From the NCBI GenBank assembly GCA_027459605.1, contig DAIDHR010000002.1, forward strand, positions 1 through 64,000: 64,000 nucleotides of DNA, given 5' to 3'. Every line of letters begins with the position of its first letter. The first letter of the stretch is position 1. The notes below the pieces were generated by a model. It did no database searches. It was not told where the DNA came from and was given only the letters and a program-made list of their open reading frames with translations. Positions 29,573 through 39,738 of this stretch are shown one piece after another. The position numbers were made by a program, and so were the translations under genes. The DNA is from Alphaproteobacteria bacterium. GTDB taxonomy: Bacteria > Pseudomonadota > Alphaproteobacteria > UBA9655.

Positions 29573-29602
29573 TTCTAATGACTCTCCATAGGGAGGAATA
29601 AC

Positions 29603-32548
29603 ATGGACCATGTTATTACGACTTATGGAGGAGGCGAGCTTTTTACCCTGATCTTTAATGCCATTGCCACCTTATTTAAAGAGGATCAGACAGGCATGCT
29701 CATGCCTTTGATACGGATTGGACTCATGGTGGGATCCGTCTATGTGGTGATTTTGATGCTCTTTAAGAATCAGCTCATAGAAGGGATTAAATGGTTCCTC
29801 TGGGTTGTGGTAGCAACGCACCTTCTCTTTTTACCTAAAACGACAGTTTATATTAAAGACCCGCTTACAAAAACACAAAATAAAGTGGATGGGGTCCCGG
29901 TTGCTTTGGGAATCTTTGCAGGGTTTGTGAGTACAGTGGGGAAGACCGTCACGGAAAGCTTTGAGTCTGTTTTTAGCCTTCCAAATGACTTTCTCTATCA
30001 CAAGACAGGGACAGTCTTTGCGTCATCTTTAATGAGCCAGTTAGGTCAGTTTAGGATCGTAGATCCTGTGTTTAAAGGAAACATGGAAAGGTTTGTGAAT
30101 CAATGCGTGGTTTATGATGCCATGATTGGACATAAGTATACCCTCACAGAACTTCAGAATGAGAAAGATATTTGGACTTTTGTCAGTGCAAAAGCGTCTC
30201 CTCTCCTTGGTTTTCTCTACAAGGAAGACAAGAACCCTGGAGTTATTATCACCTGTAAGGCAGGGGCTCAAAAACTGAATGCTCTATGGAAAAGCGAGAT
30301 TGAAAAAGCAACAGCGATTTATGGAAGCCGTGTTCAAAATCAAACCCTCACCAAAAACCTCTTTTTTACTCAATTGCAAAATGGTTATGAACTTCTGTCC
30401 GGAATCGCTAAATCAGCAGAAGACATTCTCAAACAAGAAATAATGATTAATGCTATTGAGGAATCGAGCAATAATAAACTCTCTGAACTGGGTGTTCCTT
30501 CAAATTATGCAGCAACCAAAGCCCTCCTCCAGCAAAGATCGACCTATGCCATTGCAGGAGCAATTGCCGCAAAAACTTTGCCTTTGTTCAAGAATGTGAT
30601 TGAGGCTCTGAGCTACGCTTTGTTTATCTTCATTGTCGTTTTAGCCCTTCTCCCCAACGGATACAAAATCCTTCTGACCTATTTTGGTATTTTGGTGTGG
30701 ACTCAGCTGTGGGCTCCTCTTTATGCGGTTTTGAACCTCGTGATGACCCTCTATGGAAAATCAGAAACAACCAGTTTAGTCGGAAACTCTGGTCTGACCC
30801 TTCTCAACTCATCTGCCATTGTGAACGCAAATGCGGACATGGTGACTTTAGCCGCTTGGCTCTCTGTGAGCATTCCCTTTATTTCTTATGGGATTCTCAA
30901 ACAAGGTGCAGGTGCTTTTGTAGGCCTTGCTCAGCATCTTGGATCAGCGATGCAAAGTGCTGCCAGCAGTGCAGCAGCAGAAACCGTCTCTGGTAATATC
31001 AGCTTAGGCAATGTCAGTATGGGAAATCAAGCTTACCAAAACACCAGTGCTTTTCAGCACAACACAAGCCCCATTTATAACTCTTCTCAATTTAAATCCA
31101 TGGATGCTTCAGGCGTTGAGCAGACGACATTTGCTGATGGCACACAAGCTTTTAATGATTATGCCATGTCTCGTTTGAGTGTGCAAATCATGGGGACAGA
31201 AAACACAAGCTTTGCTGAACAACAAAATCTCAGTCATGCCAGGAATGTAGCTCAAACAAAAAGCACAGCCGCAAGTCAAGCAATAGAGGCCGCAATCCAA
31301 GATTCTACAAATTTCCTGTCTCGATTTGGATCAGAAGAATTTAAAGGAGAGGACTTTACCAAAACTCTCAACGCGTCTCAGTCTCAAAGTCTTCAGAACT
31401 TCAAGAACCATATTCAGGACATTTGCCAAAAAACGGGCTTGGATGAAACGCAAGCGGTTGAGGCAGTTATTGGAGCAAGCATTGGAGCTCCGAAATTGTT
31501 AGGAATAGGAGCAAGTGGCAGTTTCGAAAGTTCTGCTGCTCGCCAACAAGCCATTCATGATGCAACTTCCATTGCAACCCAAACGGGTTATTCAGAAAAT
31601 ACTGAAAAAATCCTTTCAGCAGCCCAAGCTTTTACAGAAGGAACGCGAGATACAACGGGAGCCGAGTTAGGAAAAAATGCTGTTTCAAGCCTGAATACAG
31701 CAAAGAGCCTTCGAGAAGAAGCACAGGTGGCTCACAATACAGTGGACAGCATTTCCAAAGACATGAGCTCCAGCCAAAGCAAAGGCCTCACCATTAGCAA
31801 AGAGCTCACTCAAGAAGCTCTTGAGTTTATTGCCCATCAACCTACCAATCCTGGTCCCGATGGTGCGTCGGGAGGGGAAATCGGCTATAAAGAAGCCCGT
31901 CGCATTCTTGAAAACGGAGGCGACGAACGCGCTTCCTACCTTAAGCGCTTTCAAGAGACCCACCCACAATATACGATTCAAAGTATCAATGTGGCAGGGG
32001 CGCAGTCTGCCCTGCAGTCACAATATGAGATCCAAGCCCAACAACACAGAAATAATGCGGGTATTCAATCTCAGCATCAAGCCAATACGCAAGACGTGCA
32101 ACACCAGGCAAACGCAGCAGCACTTGCCAAGGCTAGCCTTGAGACTCGTCTGGACCAAACTCGTTTGGATCAGGCTAGCCTTGAACAAACGAGCTCAGGA
32201 AAGACGAGCATTAACCAGACAAACTTAGGCAAAACGAATTTTGATCAGAAAAGTGCAGAAAGCCCTCAAAAAGAAGGAGGATCGGAAGGGGCAGCACAAT
32301 CTGTGAGGGAATTCGTTGAAAAGCAGTTTGCGGACACAGGAGATAAAATAAAAGTCGGAAGTGAAGAAATTGGCAAAAAAGAAGCAACCCTTCAAACAGC
32401 AGAACGCACCTCACAGGAAAAAACCTTAGGCGTTACAGCCCTAAAAAACCTAGGGTCAAGTGCCGTCGAGGGTGTTGTCAGTACAGGTAAAGATGTTGCC
32501 AAAGCTATTGAAGAACTTCCCCCCATTCCACCCCCTTACTTCCCTTAA
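29603..32548 (+). CDS. traG: Conjugal transfer protein TraG N-terminal type
   Basis: Multiple TM N-terminus; MDHVITTYGGGELFTLIFNAIATLF; ALFIFIVVLALLPNGYKILLTYFGILVWTQLWAPLYAVLNLV; long hydrophilic C-terminus. Confidence 0.88.
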   Translation: MDHVITTYGGGELFTLIFNAIATLFKEDQTGMLMPLIRIGLMVGSVYVVILMLFKNQLIEGIKWFLWVVVATHLLFLPKTTVYIKDPLTKTQNKVDGVPVALGIFAGFVSTVGKTVTESFESVFSLPNDFLYHKTGTVFASSLMSQLGQFRIVDPVFKGNMERFVNQCVVYDAMIGHKYTLTELQNEKDIWTFVSAKASPLLGFLYKEDKNPGVIITCKAGAQKLNALWKSEIEKATAIYGSRVQNQTLTKNLFFTQLQNGYELLSGIAKSAEDILKQEIMINAIEESSNNKLSELGVPSNYAATKALLQQRSTYAIAGAIAAKTLPLFKNVIEALSYALFIFIVVLALLPNGYKILLTYFGILVWTQLWAPLYAVLNLVMTLYGKSETTSLVGNSGLTLLNSSAIVNANADMVTLAAWLSVSIPFISYGILKQGAGAFVGLAQHLGSAMQSAASSAAAETVSGNISLGNVSMGNQAYQNTSAFQHNTSPIYNSSQFKSMDASGVEQTTFADGTQAFNDYAMSRLSVQIMGTENTSFAEQQNLSHARNVAQTKSTAASQAIEAAIQDSTNFLSRFGSEEFKGEDFTKTLNASQSQSLQNFKNHIQDICQKTGLDETQAVEAVIGASIGAPKLLGIGASGSFESSAARQQAIHDATSIATQTGYSENTEKILSAAQAFTEGTRDTTGAELGKNAVSSLNTAKSLREEAQVAHNTVDSISKDMSSSQSKGLTISKELTQEALEFIAHQPTNPGPDGASGGEIGYKEARRILENGGDERASYLKRFQETHPQYTIQSINVAGAQSALQSQYEIQAQQHRNNAGIQSQHQANTQDVQHQANAAALAKASLETRLDQTRLDQASLEQTSSGKTSINQTNLGKTNFDQKSAESPQKEGGSEGAAQSVREFVEKQFADTGDKIKVGSEEIGKKEATLQTAERTSQEKTLGVTALKNLGSSAVEGVVSTGKDVAKAIEELPPIPPPYFP

Positions 32549-32572
32549 CAAGACAGACAGGAGATCAATAAA

Positions 32573-34357
32573 ATGAGCTTTTTCAAAACAATCACCCAAG
32601 GTGGCCAAGTTCATATCCATCAACTCCTCATGCTCAAGCAAGTTCTGGTTGTAGGGGGTGTGGTCGCGTGTATGGTAGCAGGAGGATATTTTGCTTGGGA
32701 ATCACGATCCTTGCCAACTCATGCTTGGCGCATGGCTTATGAAACCTATTGGGCAAAGTTTATGCTCTCAACCGTTCCAGAAGAAAAACATAAAATGGTG
32801 ATGCAGCTCTATAGGCCTCTTAAGGGACCTGCTTATCGGAGGGGATGTCTCAGTATTCTCAAAGACCCTTTCATTCAACAAAGAACCAAAGAAACAGAAA
32901 GATTTGTTGAAGAGACAGGATATAAAAGCCTGATCTTTGCGGGATGTACTTTTTTAGCGATTATGATTTTTTGGTTTGGGTTTGGTCTTGCCCAAAAGCG
33001 AACCCAGCATCAACGAGGAAATACGCTTGTTCCTTGGAGACGTCTTGCGAGTCTCCTCAAGCGAAAACGGGAAGCAAGTGACCTCATCCTTGGAAAGCTC
33101 CCTCTCGTTAAACACAAAGAAACCTCTCACATCCTGATCACGGGAACCACAGGCTCGGGAAAAACTAATGCTTTTCATATTCTGCTCCCTCAAATTCGAA
33201 GGAGACAAAACCGAGCCGTTATTTTAGATATCACAGGGGATTATATTTCTCGTTACTATGATCCGCGCACGGATATTATTCTCAATCCTTTGGATACACG
33301 GTCAAAGTCTTGGCATCCTTGGATCGATTGTCACCTTGATTCTCATTACGATGTTCTTGCCGAATCCTTCATTCAGACAAAAGAAAGCACTCGCGATCCT
33401 TTCTGGGATAATGCAAGCAGGGCTGTTCTTAAAACCGCCCTTCGAAAATACGCCTCACAAGGAAATACAGATGTTCAGAAACTAATCACCTTTCTTCTGA
33501 GTGCATCTGATAAAGAGTTCGAAGACTTTTTTAAAGGAACGGAAGCCGCTACCTTTACCTTTAAGAATAATGAGAAAACCACAAACTCTATTCGGAGCGT
33601 CCTCTCCTCGCAAATTGAGGGACTCCATCAATTAGAGCCAACAAATCAGCCATTCTCCCTTCGAAACTGGGTGATGGACGAGAAGAAACCTGGATGGATG
33701 TTTATCACTGCTCGAGCAGATCAAAGGCAAACCTTAACGCCTCTCATCTCAGCATGGATGGATATCACCATCAATGCCCTCATGGTCCTTTCTGAAAACC
33801 AGCAACGCCGTCTCTGGTTTATTATCGATGAGCTCGCAGCTCTCCAAAAACTCCCTCGCCTGTGCGCAGGCCTTGCAGAAGGACGAAAATACGGGGGGTG
33901 TCTGCTCGTTGGATTCCAAAGCAAGCCTCAATTGGAAGAAATTTACGGAAGGCGTGGAACAGAAGCCATGCTGGATCTCTTTAACACGAAAGTCTTCTTT
34001 CGTTGCACTGAGCCCTCAACCCAAGCTTGGATTGCAAAAGTTTTAGGCGACAAAGAAGAAGCTGAACCTCAAGAAAATATCTCCTATGGAGCTCACAGTA
34101 TGCGAGATGGGGTTTCCCTGAGTCGTCACACCCGCCAGAAGCCGCTCGTTATGCCAGGAGAATTCTCTCAACTCAAAGACCTTGAATGTTATGTGAAACT
34201 GCCAGGGGATTATCCTTGCACTAAGCTTCTAACGAAATACCAAAAGCCTCCTGCTCTCAAACAAGAGTCCTTTCTTCTGAAGCCAGAGAAAGAAAGGACT
34301 TATGGGATTCTCCAGAACTTCCCCTCTCAAGGAGGAGAACCCCCATGCACTTCATAA
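32573..34357 (+). CDS. traD: Type IV coupling protein TraD
   Basis: HILITGTTGSGKTNAFH (Walker A), FIIDELAALQKLPRLCAGLAEGRKYGGCLLVGFQS. Confidence 0.92.
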   Translation: MSFFKTITQGGQVHIHQLLMLKQVLVVGGVVACMVAGGYFAWESRSLPTHAWRMAYETYWAKFMLSTVPEEKHKMVMQLYRPLKGPAYRRGCLSILKDPFIQQRTKETERFVEETGYKSLIFAGCTFLAIMIFWFGFGLAQKRTQHQRGNTLVPWRRLASLLKRKREASDLILGKLPLVKHKETSHILITGTTGSGKTNAFHILLPQIRRRQNRAVILDITGDYISRYYDPRTDIILNPLDTRSKSWHPWIDCHLDSHYDVLAESFIQTKESTRDPFWDNASRAVLKTALRKYASQGNTDVQKLITFLLSASDKEFEDFFKGTEAATFTFKNNEKTTNSIRSVLSSQIEGLHQLEPTNQPFSLRNWVMDEKKPGWMFITARADQRQTLTPLISAWMDITINALMVLSENQQRRLWFIIDELAALQKLPRLCAGLAEGRKYGGCLLVGFQSKPQLEEIYGRRGTEAMLDLFNTKVFFRCTEPSTQAWIAKVLGDKEEAEPQENISYGAHSMRDGVSLSRHTRQKPLVMPGEFSQLKDLECYVKLPGDYPCTKLLTKYQKPPALKQESFLLKPEKERTYGILQNFPSQGGEPPCTS

Positions 34358-34358
34358 A

Positions 34359-34485
34359 GTTTACCGGCAAGTGCCTACGCGTCAATCAAAAGGCCGGTAA
34401 AACCCCTGGGTCAAAAAATGCCTCTTTATGGCCCAGGATATGACGCGAAGTCTCTTGTGACCTTGGAAATGTGTTCCAAGGTCAC
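34359..34485. repeat. Cluster of inverted repeats / structured segment between traD and the next ORF
   Basis: TTTACCGGC/GCCGGTAAA, CGCGTCA/TGACGCG, CCTGGG/CCCAGG, GTGACCTTGGAA/TTCCAAGGTCAC. Confidence 0.7.
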
Positions 34486-34531
34486 TTGAGAGTATTGAAC
34501 ATGACCAACCAACTTTGCAAGGAACCATTTT

Positions 34532-35086
34532 ATGGACCATTCTATGAAACCCACTGAACAAGAAATTCACCGTTTCATCCAAATTCGTAATGAAATTCAG
34601 GAAGAGATTAATAAGATTGGCCCCTGTGTGGCCAATCTTCAGGAAACAGGGAAATTGCTAGTTTCTCACTTCGACGTCTTTCGACAAATCTCAAAGAATA
34701 CGCAAGAACAAATGCCCGCCATTATCCAAACTGCTTCACATACCATGGCCAAAACTGTCTCAGATGAGACCTCTCAACTGATCAAGAGTATGCTTGAGGA
34801 AAAGATCAGCGCTCTTGATCAATCTGTCCAGAACGCAAGTCAAATCCTTAACGAAACTATGGGGTCAAAATATCGTAAGGCTATTTCCTTGGGTATTCTT
34901 GGAATTTTACTGACCGGACTTATCAGCTTTGGAGGAGGGTATTTCTATGCCAAGCAAAATACTTATACTCTCCCCGCTGATTTCATCAAAATGTATGCCC
35001 TCGGAGTGAGTGTTAAAGAAGCCCCACCCTCGTCTGAATCCATCCTCTCAAAAAACAAGGGAAAGAACACACAACAAAATAAGTGA
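34532..35086 (+). CDS. Coiled-coil protein with C-terminal TM, downstream of traD
   Basis: 184 aa; heptad-rich N-term, TM ISLGILGILLTGLISFGGGYFYA. Confidence 0.7.
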   Translation: MDHSMKPTEQEIHRFIQIRNEIQEEINKIGPCVANLQETGKLLVSHFDVFRQISKNTQEQMPAIIQTASHTMAKTVSDETSQLIKSMLEEKISALDQSVQNASQILNETMGSKYRKAISLGILGILLTGLISFGGGYFYAKQNTYTLPADFIKMYALGVSVKEAPPSSESILSKNKGKNTQQNK

Positions 35087-35182
35087 ACATTTGGATTCAC
35101 AAAGGAGAACAGTGTTTTCTTCAGTGAAGTAATACCATTTATCATAAATTAACCTGATTTACGTAGTATTTCTGAATTTATT

Positions 35183-36862
35183 TTACTCTTTTTCTTGCTT
35201 TCTCTTTTTTTGTTTCTGGCTAATTTCATGCGGTTTAATTTCTTGGGATGGAGAGCGATTTCTTTTTCTCTTTGTCGTTACTTTTGGTGATTCCCAAGGT
35301 TCACCTTCCATAATGCTTCCTTCCTTGTCAGATTGTTCTTCCTCTGACTCCTCAAAGAGCCCTTTCGTGTAAAGGAATTCCTTCAGCATACGAGGCTGAG
35401 TTTTTGGCTTCTTAGGAGATGGTGAAGCCAACACAGTCTCTTCTGTTTCTTCTAAAACTACTTTTTTCTTCTGGTCAAAGGGTTTTTTCTTTGAAGTTAG
35501 TATTTGGGTATCTTGATCCTTCTCTGTGTTAAGTTTTATGGTACCATTCTCATTTAATTCCACTTTGATCATTCCACTGGTGAGTGTTGAGTAAATGGCT
35601 CTTTGGGTTGTATGGAGAAACCAGTCTTTCTTTGATTCAGCCACTAAAACCTTATGTTTAGGAACTTTCTTTAGTCGAGGAGATTTTTTAAAAGCGTTAT
35701 AAGCATCGTCATAAGGGTGACCGTGCAGGAGCCCATTGCTAATTAAAACAAATTCAGGCTGCGTGGCTTGAACCCAGGCATCATTATTAGATCCATGGCT
35801 AAACGAGCCATGATGACTAGCAAGTAAGACGTTCGTGAGCAGAAAATCCTTATGTTCATAATAGTTATTAAGAATGCGAATGGTTGTGAGTCCTGTTGCA
35901 TCTCCCGTTAGAATGGCTGACGATTCTTTGTGTTTAATTTTAACAACCAAGCTGTCCGTATTATCATCTCCTGGATCTGACATTCTCAATACAATATTTC
36001 CATTTCCTTCAAAATGTGTAGGATTTACGGATAATAATGATATGTTTATATCCTCTCCGAAATTTAAAGCTTCCTTGAAACTTTTCATTGAGTATTTTGG
36101 CTTCTGATATGCATGGAAGGCGAAAGTTCTTTCAGAAGTTGGCAAGACCTCTTCTAATGAAGTAATCGGGTTATATTGTATGGCTGGAAAGTAGATGTTT
36201 GAGTTGTTTTTTAAGCGATTGCCGATCCAAGTTTTAAACCCAAATTCTCCCGAAGCATCATAATTTTCCGGAAGCCCTCCAAAAATTATATAATCTATAT
36301 GATCTTCTTCTTCGCTAAATAATTTTTTGATCCACCCATAATGGTCTGAGTCGGGATGGGTAACGATGAGTGTTTTAATATAAATGGGAGGGATTTGCTC
36401 TTCTTCTTCCATAGTTTCAACAGTTTCTTGTCCTTTCTTTTTTAGTTTCTCCCGTAGAGATTGTATAAAAGTGTTCTCTCCTTTCTCTTCTTTTACCTCT
36501 TTCTTTTTGCTTTCCTTGGTCCATGCTTTTTGGTCAGGATCTTTCTTAGGGTTGATCTTTTTTACAATAGAAAGAGGGGTCATTTGGCCTATAAAACTTT
36601 CGGAGGGTGAAGAGGGAACCTGTGTTTCCTCCTCTTTTGTTGGAGAGACTGTAGCCGTATAGGCAAACTCTTTTTTATAGGAAGACGTGCCTATATCTAT
36701 CATCATATATTGGGGATCTTGCTCAGGCTGTTGAACTCTTACTAAGATGCAGTTTCCTTGACCTACATTCTGAACTTCTAGTTCAAGTTTCGCAGCGAAC
36801 GCTAGGTTATATAAAAGTATGTCTAACAACAAATATATAATAAAAGAAAATCTAATATTCAT
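35183..36862 (-). CDS. Sec-leader metallo-beta-lactamase-fold (ComEC/Rec2-like) protein with basic C-terminal tail
   Basis: LEVQNVGQGNCILVRV, THPDSDHYGW, AILTGDATG, LLASHHGSFSHGSN; C-term KRKRNRSPSQEIKPHEISQKQKKRKQEKE. Confidence 0.8.
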   Translation of the reverse strand: MNIRFSFIIYLLLDILLYNLAFAAKLELEVQNVGQGNCILVRVQQPEQDPQYMMIDIGTSSYKKEFAYTATVSPTKEEETQVPSSPSESFIGQMTPLSIVKKINPKKDPDQKAWTKESKKKEVKEEKGENTFIQSLREKLKKKGQETVETMEEEEQIPPIYIKTLIVTHPDSDHYGWIKKLFSEEEDHIDYIIFGGLPENYDASGEFGFKTWIGNRLKNNSNIYFPAIQYNPITSLEEVLPTSERTFAFHAYQKPKYSMKSFKEALNFGEDINISLLSVNPTHFEGNGNIVLRMSDPGDDNTDSLVVKIKHKESSAILTGDATGLTTIRILNNYYEHKDFLLTNVLLASHHGSFSHGSNNDAWVQATQPEFVLISNGLLHGHPYDDAYNAFKKSPRLKKVPKHKVLVAESKKDWFLHTTQRAIYSTLTSGMIKVELNENGTIKLNTEKDQDTQILTSKKKPFDQKKKVVLEETEETVLASPSPKKPKTQPRMLKEFLYTKGLFEESEEEQSDKEGSIMEGEPWESPKVTTKRKRNRSPSQEIKPHEISQKQKKRKQEKE

Positions 36863-36921
36863 AACACTCTACACCATATTCATATATACTCATCTTTAAA
36901 TAGGAAGTGTTAGATTATTTT

Positions 36922-38580
36922 TCAATCTTTTTTATTTATAAATTGTTCTATTGTATACCGAAGTTCATGTTGTGGGGGCATCCCATAATTTTTTAGAATG
37001 AAGGAGAAGGTACTATCAGTAAGACGGAAATACGCTGTATGATAACAGCTTGCTGAGCCCAACCATGTACCTTCGCATAGGGTATCGTGCATTTTATCTT
37101 GGTAGTCCTCTTTACTTATCAGTTTTTTTTCATATAGCTGCTGATATAAACGAGCTAAATATTCCCATCCTTCGGGGTTTCCTGCTTTTCCCGCGAGTCT
37201 AAAGGCTTTGATGCCGTTTTCTATTTCTTCTTTGGTGCGGGTGTTAAGGGGTTTTTCCTTCATTTCCATCTCGCTTTGAATATCTCCAAGGTAGGAGATC
37301 CCTAACTTAATATAGCCAGATGTAATACCAATCTCTCCCGCTTTAGCAAAACATTCTCTTGCTTTATCTATCCTGCCTCTGATTTTATACATGCCTCCCA
37401 GGCCCAACCAAGCAATATTATAGCCTTTTTCGATAGCTTCCTTGCGAATTTTTTTTCTCTCTTTATCGTCCTTTATCAATTCAGCAGCCTTGGTATATGC
37501 TTGCATATACCCAGCACGAGCTAAGGCAAGATATTCATCTGCTGTAGGGTGAATATAGATAGATTTAGCATTGCTCTTTACCTCCAGGATGCCAAATTGA
37601 TTTTTCAGGTCTTTTCCAGTCTCGTGCCATTCAATGGCGTTCTTGCAACCTAAAGTTACTCTATCTACTTCTTCACCCAAGTATTCGGCAACTGAATAGG
37701 AATTATATCTATAGTTTGTGCCTATTACATAGCAGGCATCAGGATTATCAGGAGATTTTTTCAAATCAATAAAAGCCTCTTTATAAAATCTCTTAAAAAA
37801 TTCTGGTGTAGCAGCATCTGTATACTCTGAACGGAGTTTATCTAACATTTTTGCGAGATAAAGCTTACTTAAAGCATGGTTAAACTTAGCACCAACAGCA
37901 AAAGCCCAGAGATTATCGATGCGCCGTAAGTTATAGGATTCTGGATAAATGTTTTCCCATTCAAGTGTTTTTTCTGGAAAAAAAAGATGACCTCCTACAA
38001 CATCTTTCCAGTTTTTCTGGGAAGGCCATTGATAGGCTTTTGAGTCTCGAGCATATATCTCCCACAGAGACTCATCGTAATCTAATGTCTCAAACATCTT
38101 ATGGCCAAGATAAATGCGTTTCCAATTAGGTTCCCGGTGACCTTCTTGAATTTGTTGTTTGATATCCTCTAAATTTTTCTGGAAAGTAGCAATCTCTCCT
38201 ATATCTTGCTCTTCTTTCTTATCTCCCCTTTTTGTTTTTTCGGCTTGCTTATGTTTTTTAGTTGGCCTTACTTCAGAGTTGTTCTGAACTTTATTTATTT
38301 CGTGATTATTTTTGCGCTTGAAAATCTTTTTTGAATTTTTGGGAGCCTCATTATTTTGAATAATTTTCTGTTTTTTGCTTGTTAATGAGTTTTTTGGATA
38401 AAGTGAAAGGTTTTCTTCTTCCTCTGAAGAATTATTCATTGCCACAGAAGCATTGAGACAAAGGATAAAGTAGACAAAAAAGATCATCGGATATTGCATA
38501 TTAGCCTCATAAACAGAACAATTATTATTAAATGTAGGCGTTTCTAATTTATTCTTAATAAAAATTGAGAGGCTTGGCAA
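36922..38580 (-). CDS. Secreted Sel1/TPR-like repeat protein with lysine-rich N-terminal region
   Basis: AWLGLGGMYKIRGRIDKARECFAKAGEIGITSGYIKLGISYLGD...EIENGIKAFRLAGKAGNPEGWEYLARLY; signal-like MIFFVYFILCLNASVAM. Confidence 0.7.
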   Translation of the reverse strand: MPSLSIFIKNKLETPTFNNNCSVYEANMQYPMIFFVYFILCLNASVAMNNSSEEEENLSLYPKNSLTSKKQKIIQNNEAPKNSKKIFKRKNNHEINKVQNNSEVRPTKKHKQAEKTKRGDKKEEQDIGEIATFQKNLEDIKQQIQEGHREPNWKRIYLGHKMFETLDYDESLWEIYARDSKAYQWPSQKNWKDVVGGHLFFPEKTLEWENIYPESYNLRRIDNLWAFAVGAKFNHALSKLYLAKMLDKLRSEYTDAATPEFFKRFYKEAFIDLKKSPDNPDACYVIGTNYRYNSYSVAEYLGEEVDRVTLGCKNAIEWHETGKDLKNQFGILEVKSNAKSIYIHPTADEYLALARAGYMQAYTKAAELIKDDKERKKIRKEAIEKGYNIAWLGLGGMYKIRGRIDKARECFAKAGEIGITSGYIKLGISYLGDIQSEMEMKEKPLNTRTKEEIENGIKAFRLAGKAGNPEGWEYLARLYQQLYEKKLISKEDYQDKMHDTLCEGTWLGSASCYHTAYFRLTDSTFSFILKNYGMPPQHELRYTIEQFINKKD

Positions 38581-38599
38581 TCAAAATCTAAGAATGTTT

Positions 38600-39719
38600 C
38601 TTGCGTATCCGGTTGGCACATAATTTAAATTTCATCCTTGGTCGCGTAATCCAGTTTATCATAAACCTCTCGATAGGTAACCCCCGTGTTGAGTGTTCCC
38701 AAATCCAGCAAAGAATGAAATGACACCGAACGATAGAAGCGACGATTGAACCTAAACATAAACTCATCTAAATAAGCTTGTAGATGTTTTTTTCTGACGC
38801 CATGAAATGTACCGTCAATCCACGTTTTCAAATTAGCGGTAACCAAGCTAACCATAGGCAGAGTTCTGTCCATTTTAGCTTTGTCTCCGCGCATAGGAAC
38901 TGGCTGATGATCATAGCCACGCTTGATTAGATTTGTGAATTCGGTACCATCGTCACTCATAATAGCTGCACCTGGCGTAATACAATTTTGTACAAATTGA
39001 TCAACAGAGAGTGCTGTTTTATTTGGTAGCTTTTGTAACCTTATACGACCAGCAAGGGCACGCTTTGTAACCTTGTTAGTCTTTGGGTCGCGGACTTCTC
39101 GACGACGAATTTCCACAGCAATAATGACTGGCACTTGATTCGTTTTTCCCTGGATGCCGCTTCTAGTCCTGCCCCCTATGAAAATAACATCCAACTCCAG
39201 GGGCCATTCAGTACCAATCTTATCATGGCTAGAACGTACCATTGCACCTCTTAGTTTGTGCAAAATTTGAAAGGCAGTTTCATAACGACTAATACCTAAT
39301 TGTTTTTGAAGTTCCTTCGCCGATATCCCAGGCGTATGCGTTGAAACAAGATAGGCAGCCCAAAACCAAACAAGAATACTGGTTTTACTGCGATGCATAA
39401 CGGTGCCGGCAGTAATTGATGCCTCGTAATGGCAAGACCTACACTTAAGCACCCGTGGACGAATAGTACTTCTAAATGGTTCACTTAAGTTAGAGCACTG
39501 CTCACAGACGAAACCGTTTGGCCAACGGATCCGTTCCAAGTATCCAAGACACGCAGCCTCATCTGGAAACATTTTCTGAAAATCTAAAAGATTGATATGG
39601 GACTCAAGAGGCGAATCAATGAGCCCTAGATTTTGATCTTGAATTTCGTTTGTCATCATCGAATCTCTCGTCGCCGTATTTTAGCTCAACTCAAATTATG
39701 TGACAACCGGATACGCAGG
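38600..39719 (-). mobile_element. IS1595-family insertion sequence with 8-bp target duplication
   Basis: Ends TGCGTATCCGGTTGGCACATAATTT and (reverse complement) TGCGTATCCGGTTGTCACATAATTT; GAATGTTT directly repeated at 38592..38599 and 39720..39727. Confidence 0.88.
38625..39659 (-). CDS. IS1595 family transposase
   Basis: Zn-ribbon WPNGFVCEQCSN...RVLKCRSCHYEASITAGTVMHRSKT; LELDVIFIGGR DDE-type domain. Confidence 0.9.
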   Translation of the reverse strand: MMTNEIQDQNLGLIDSPLESHINLLDFQKMFPDEAACLGYLERIRWPNGFVCEQCSNLSEPFRSTIRPRVLKCRSCHYEASITAGTVMHRSKTSILVWFWAAYLVSTHTPGISAKELQKQLGISRYETAFQILHKLRGAMVRSSHDKIGTEWPLELDVIFIGGRTRSGIQGKTNQVPVIIAVEIRRREVRDPKTNKVTKRALAGRIRLQKLPNKTALSVDQFVQNCITPGAAIMSDDGTEFTNLIKRGYDHQPVPMRGDKAKMDRTLPMVSLVTANLKTWIDGTFHGVRKKHLQAYLDEFMFRFNRRFYRSVSFHSLLDLGTLNTGVTYREVYDKLDYATKDEI

Positions 39720-39738
39720 GAATGTTTAAACTCTAAGG

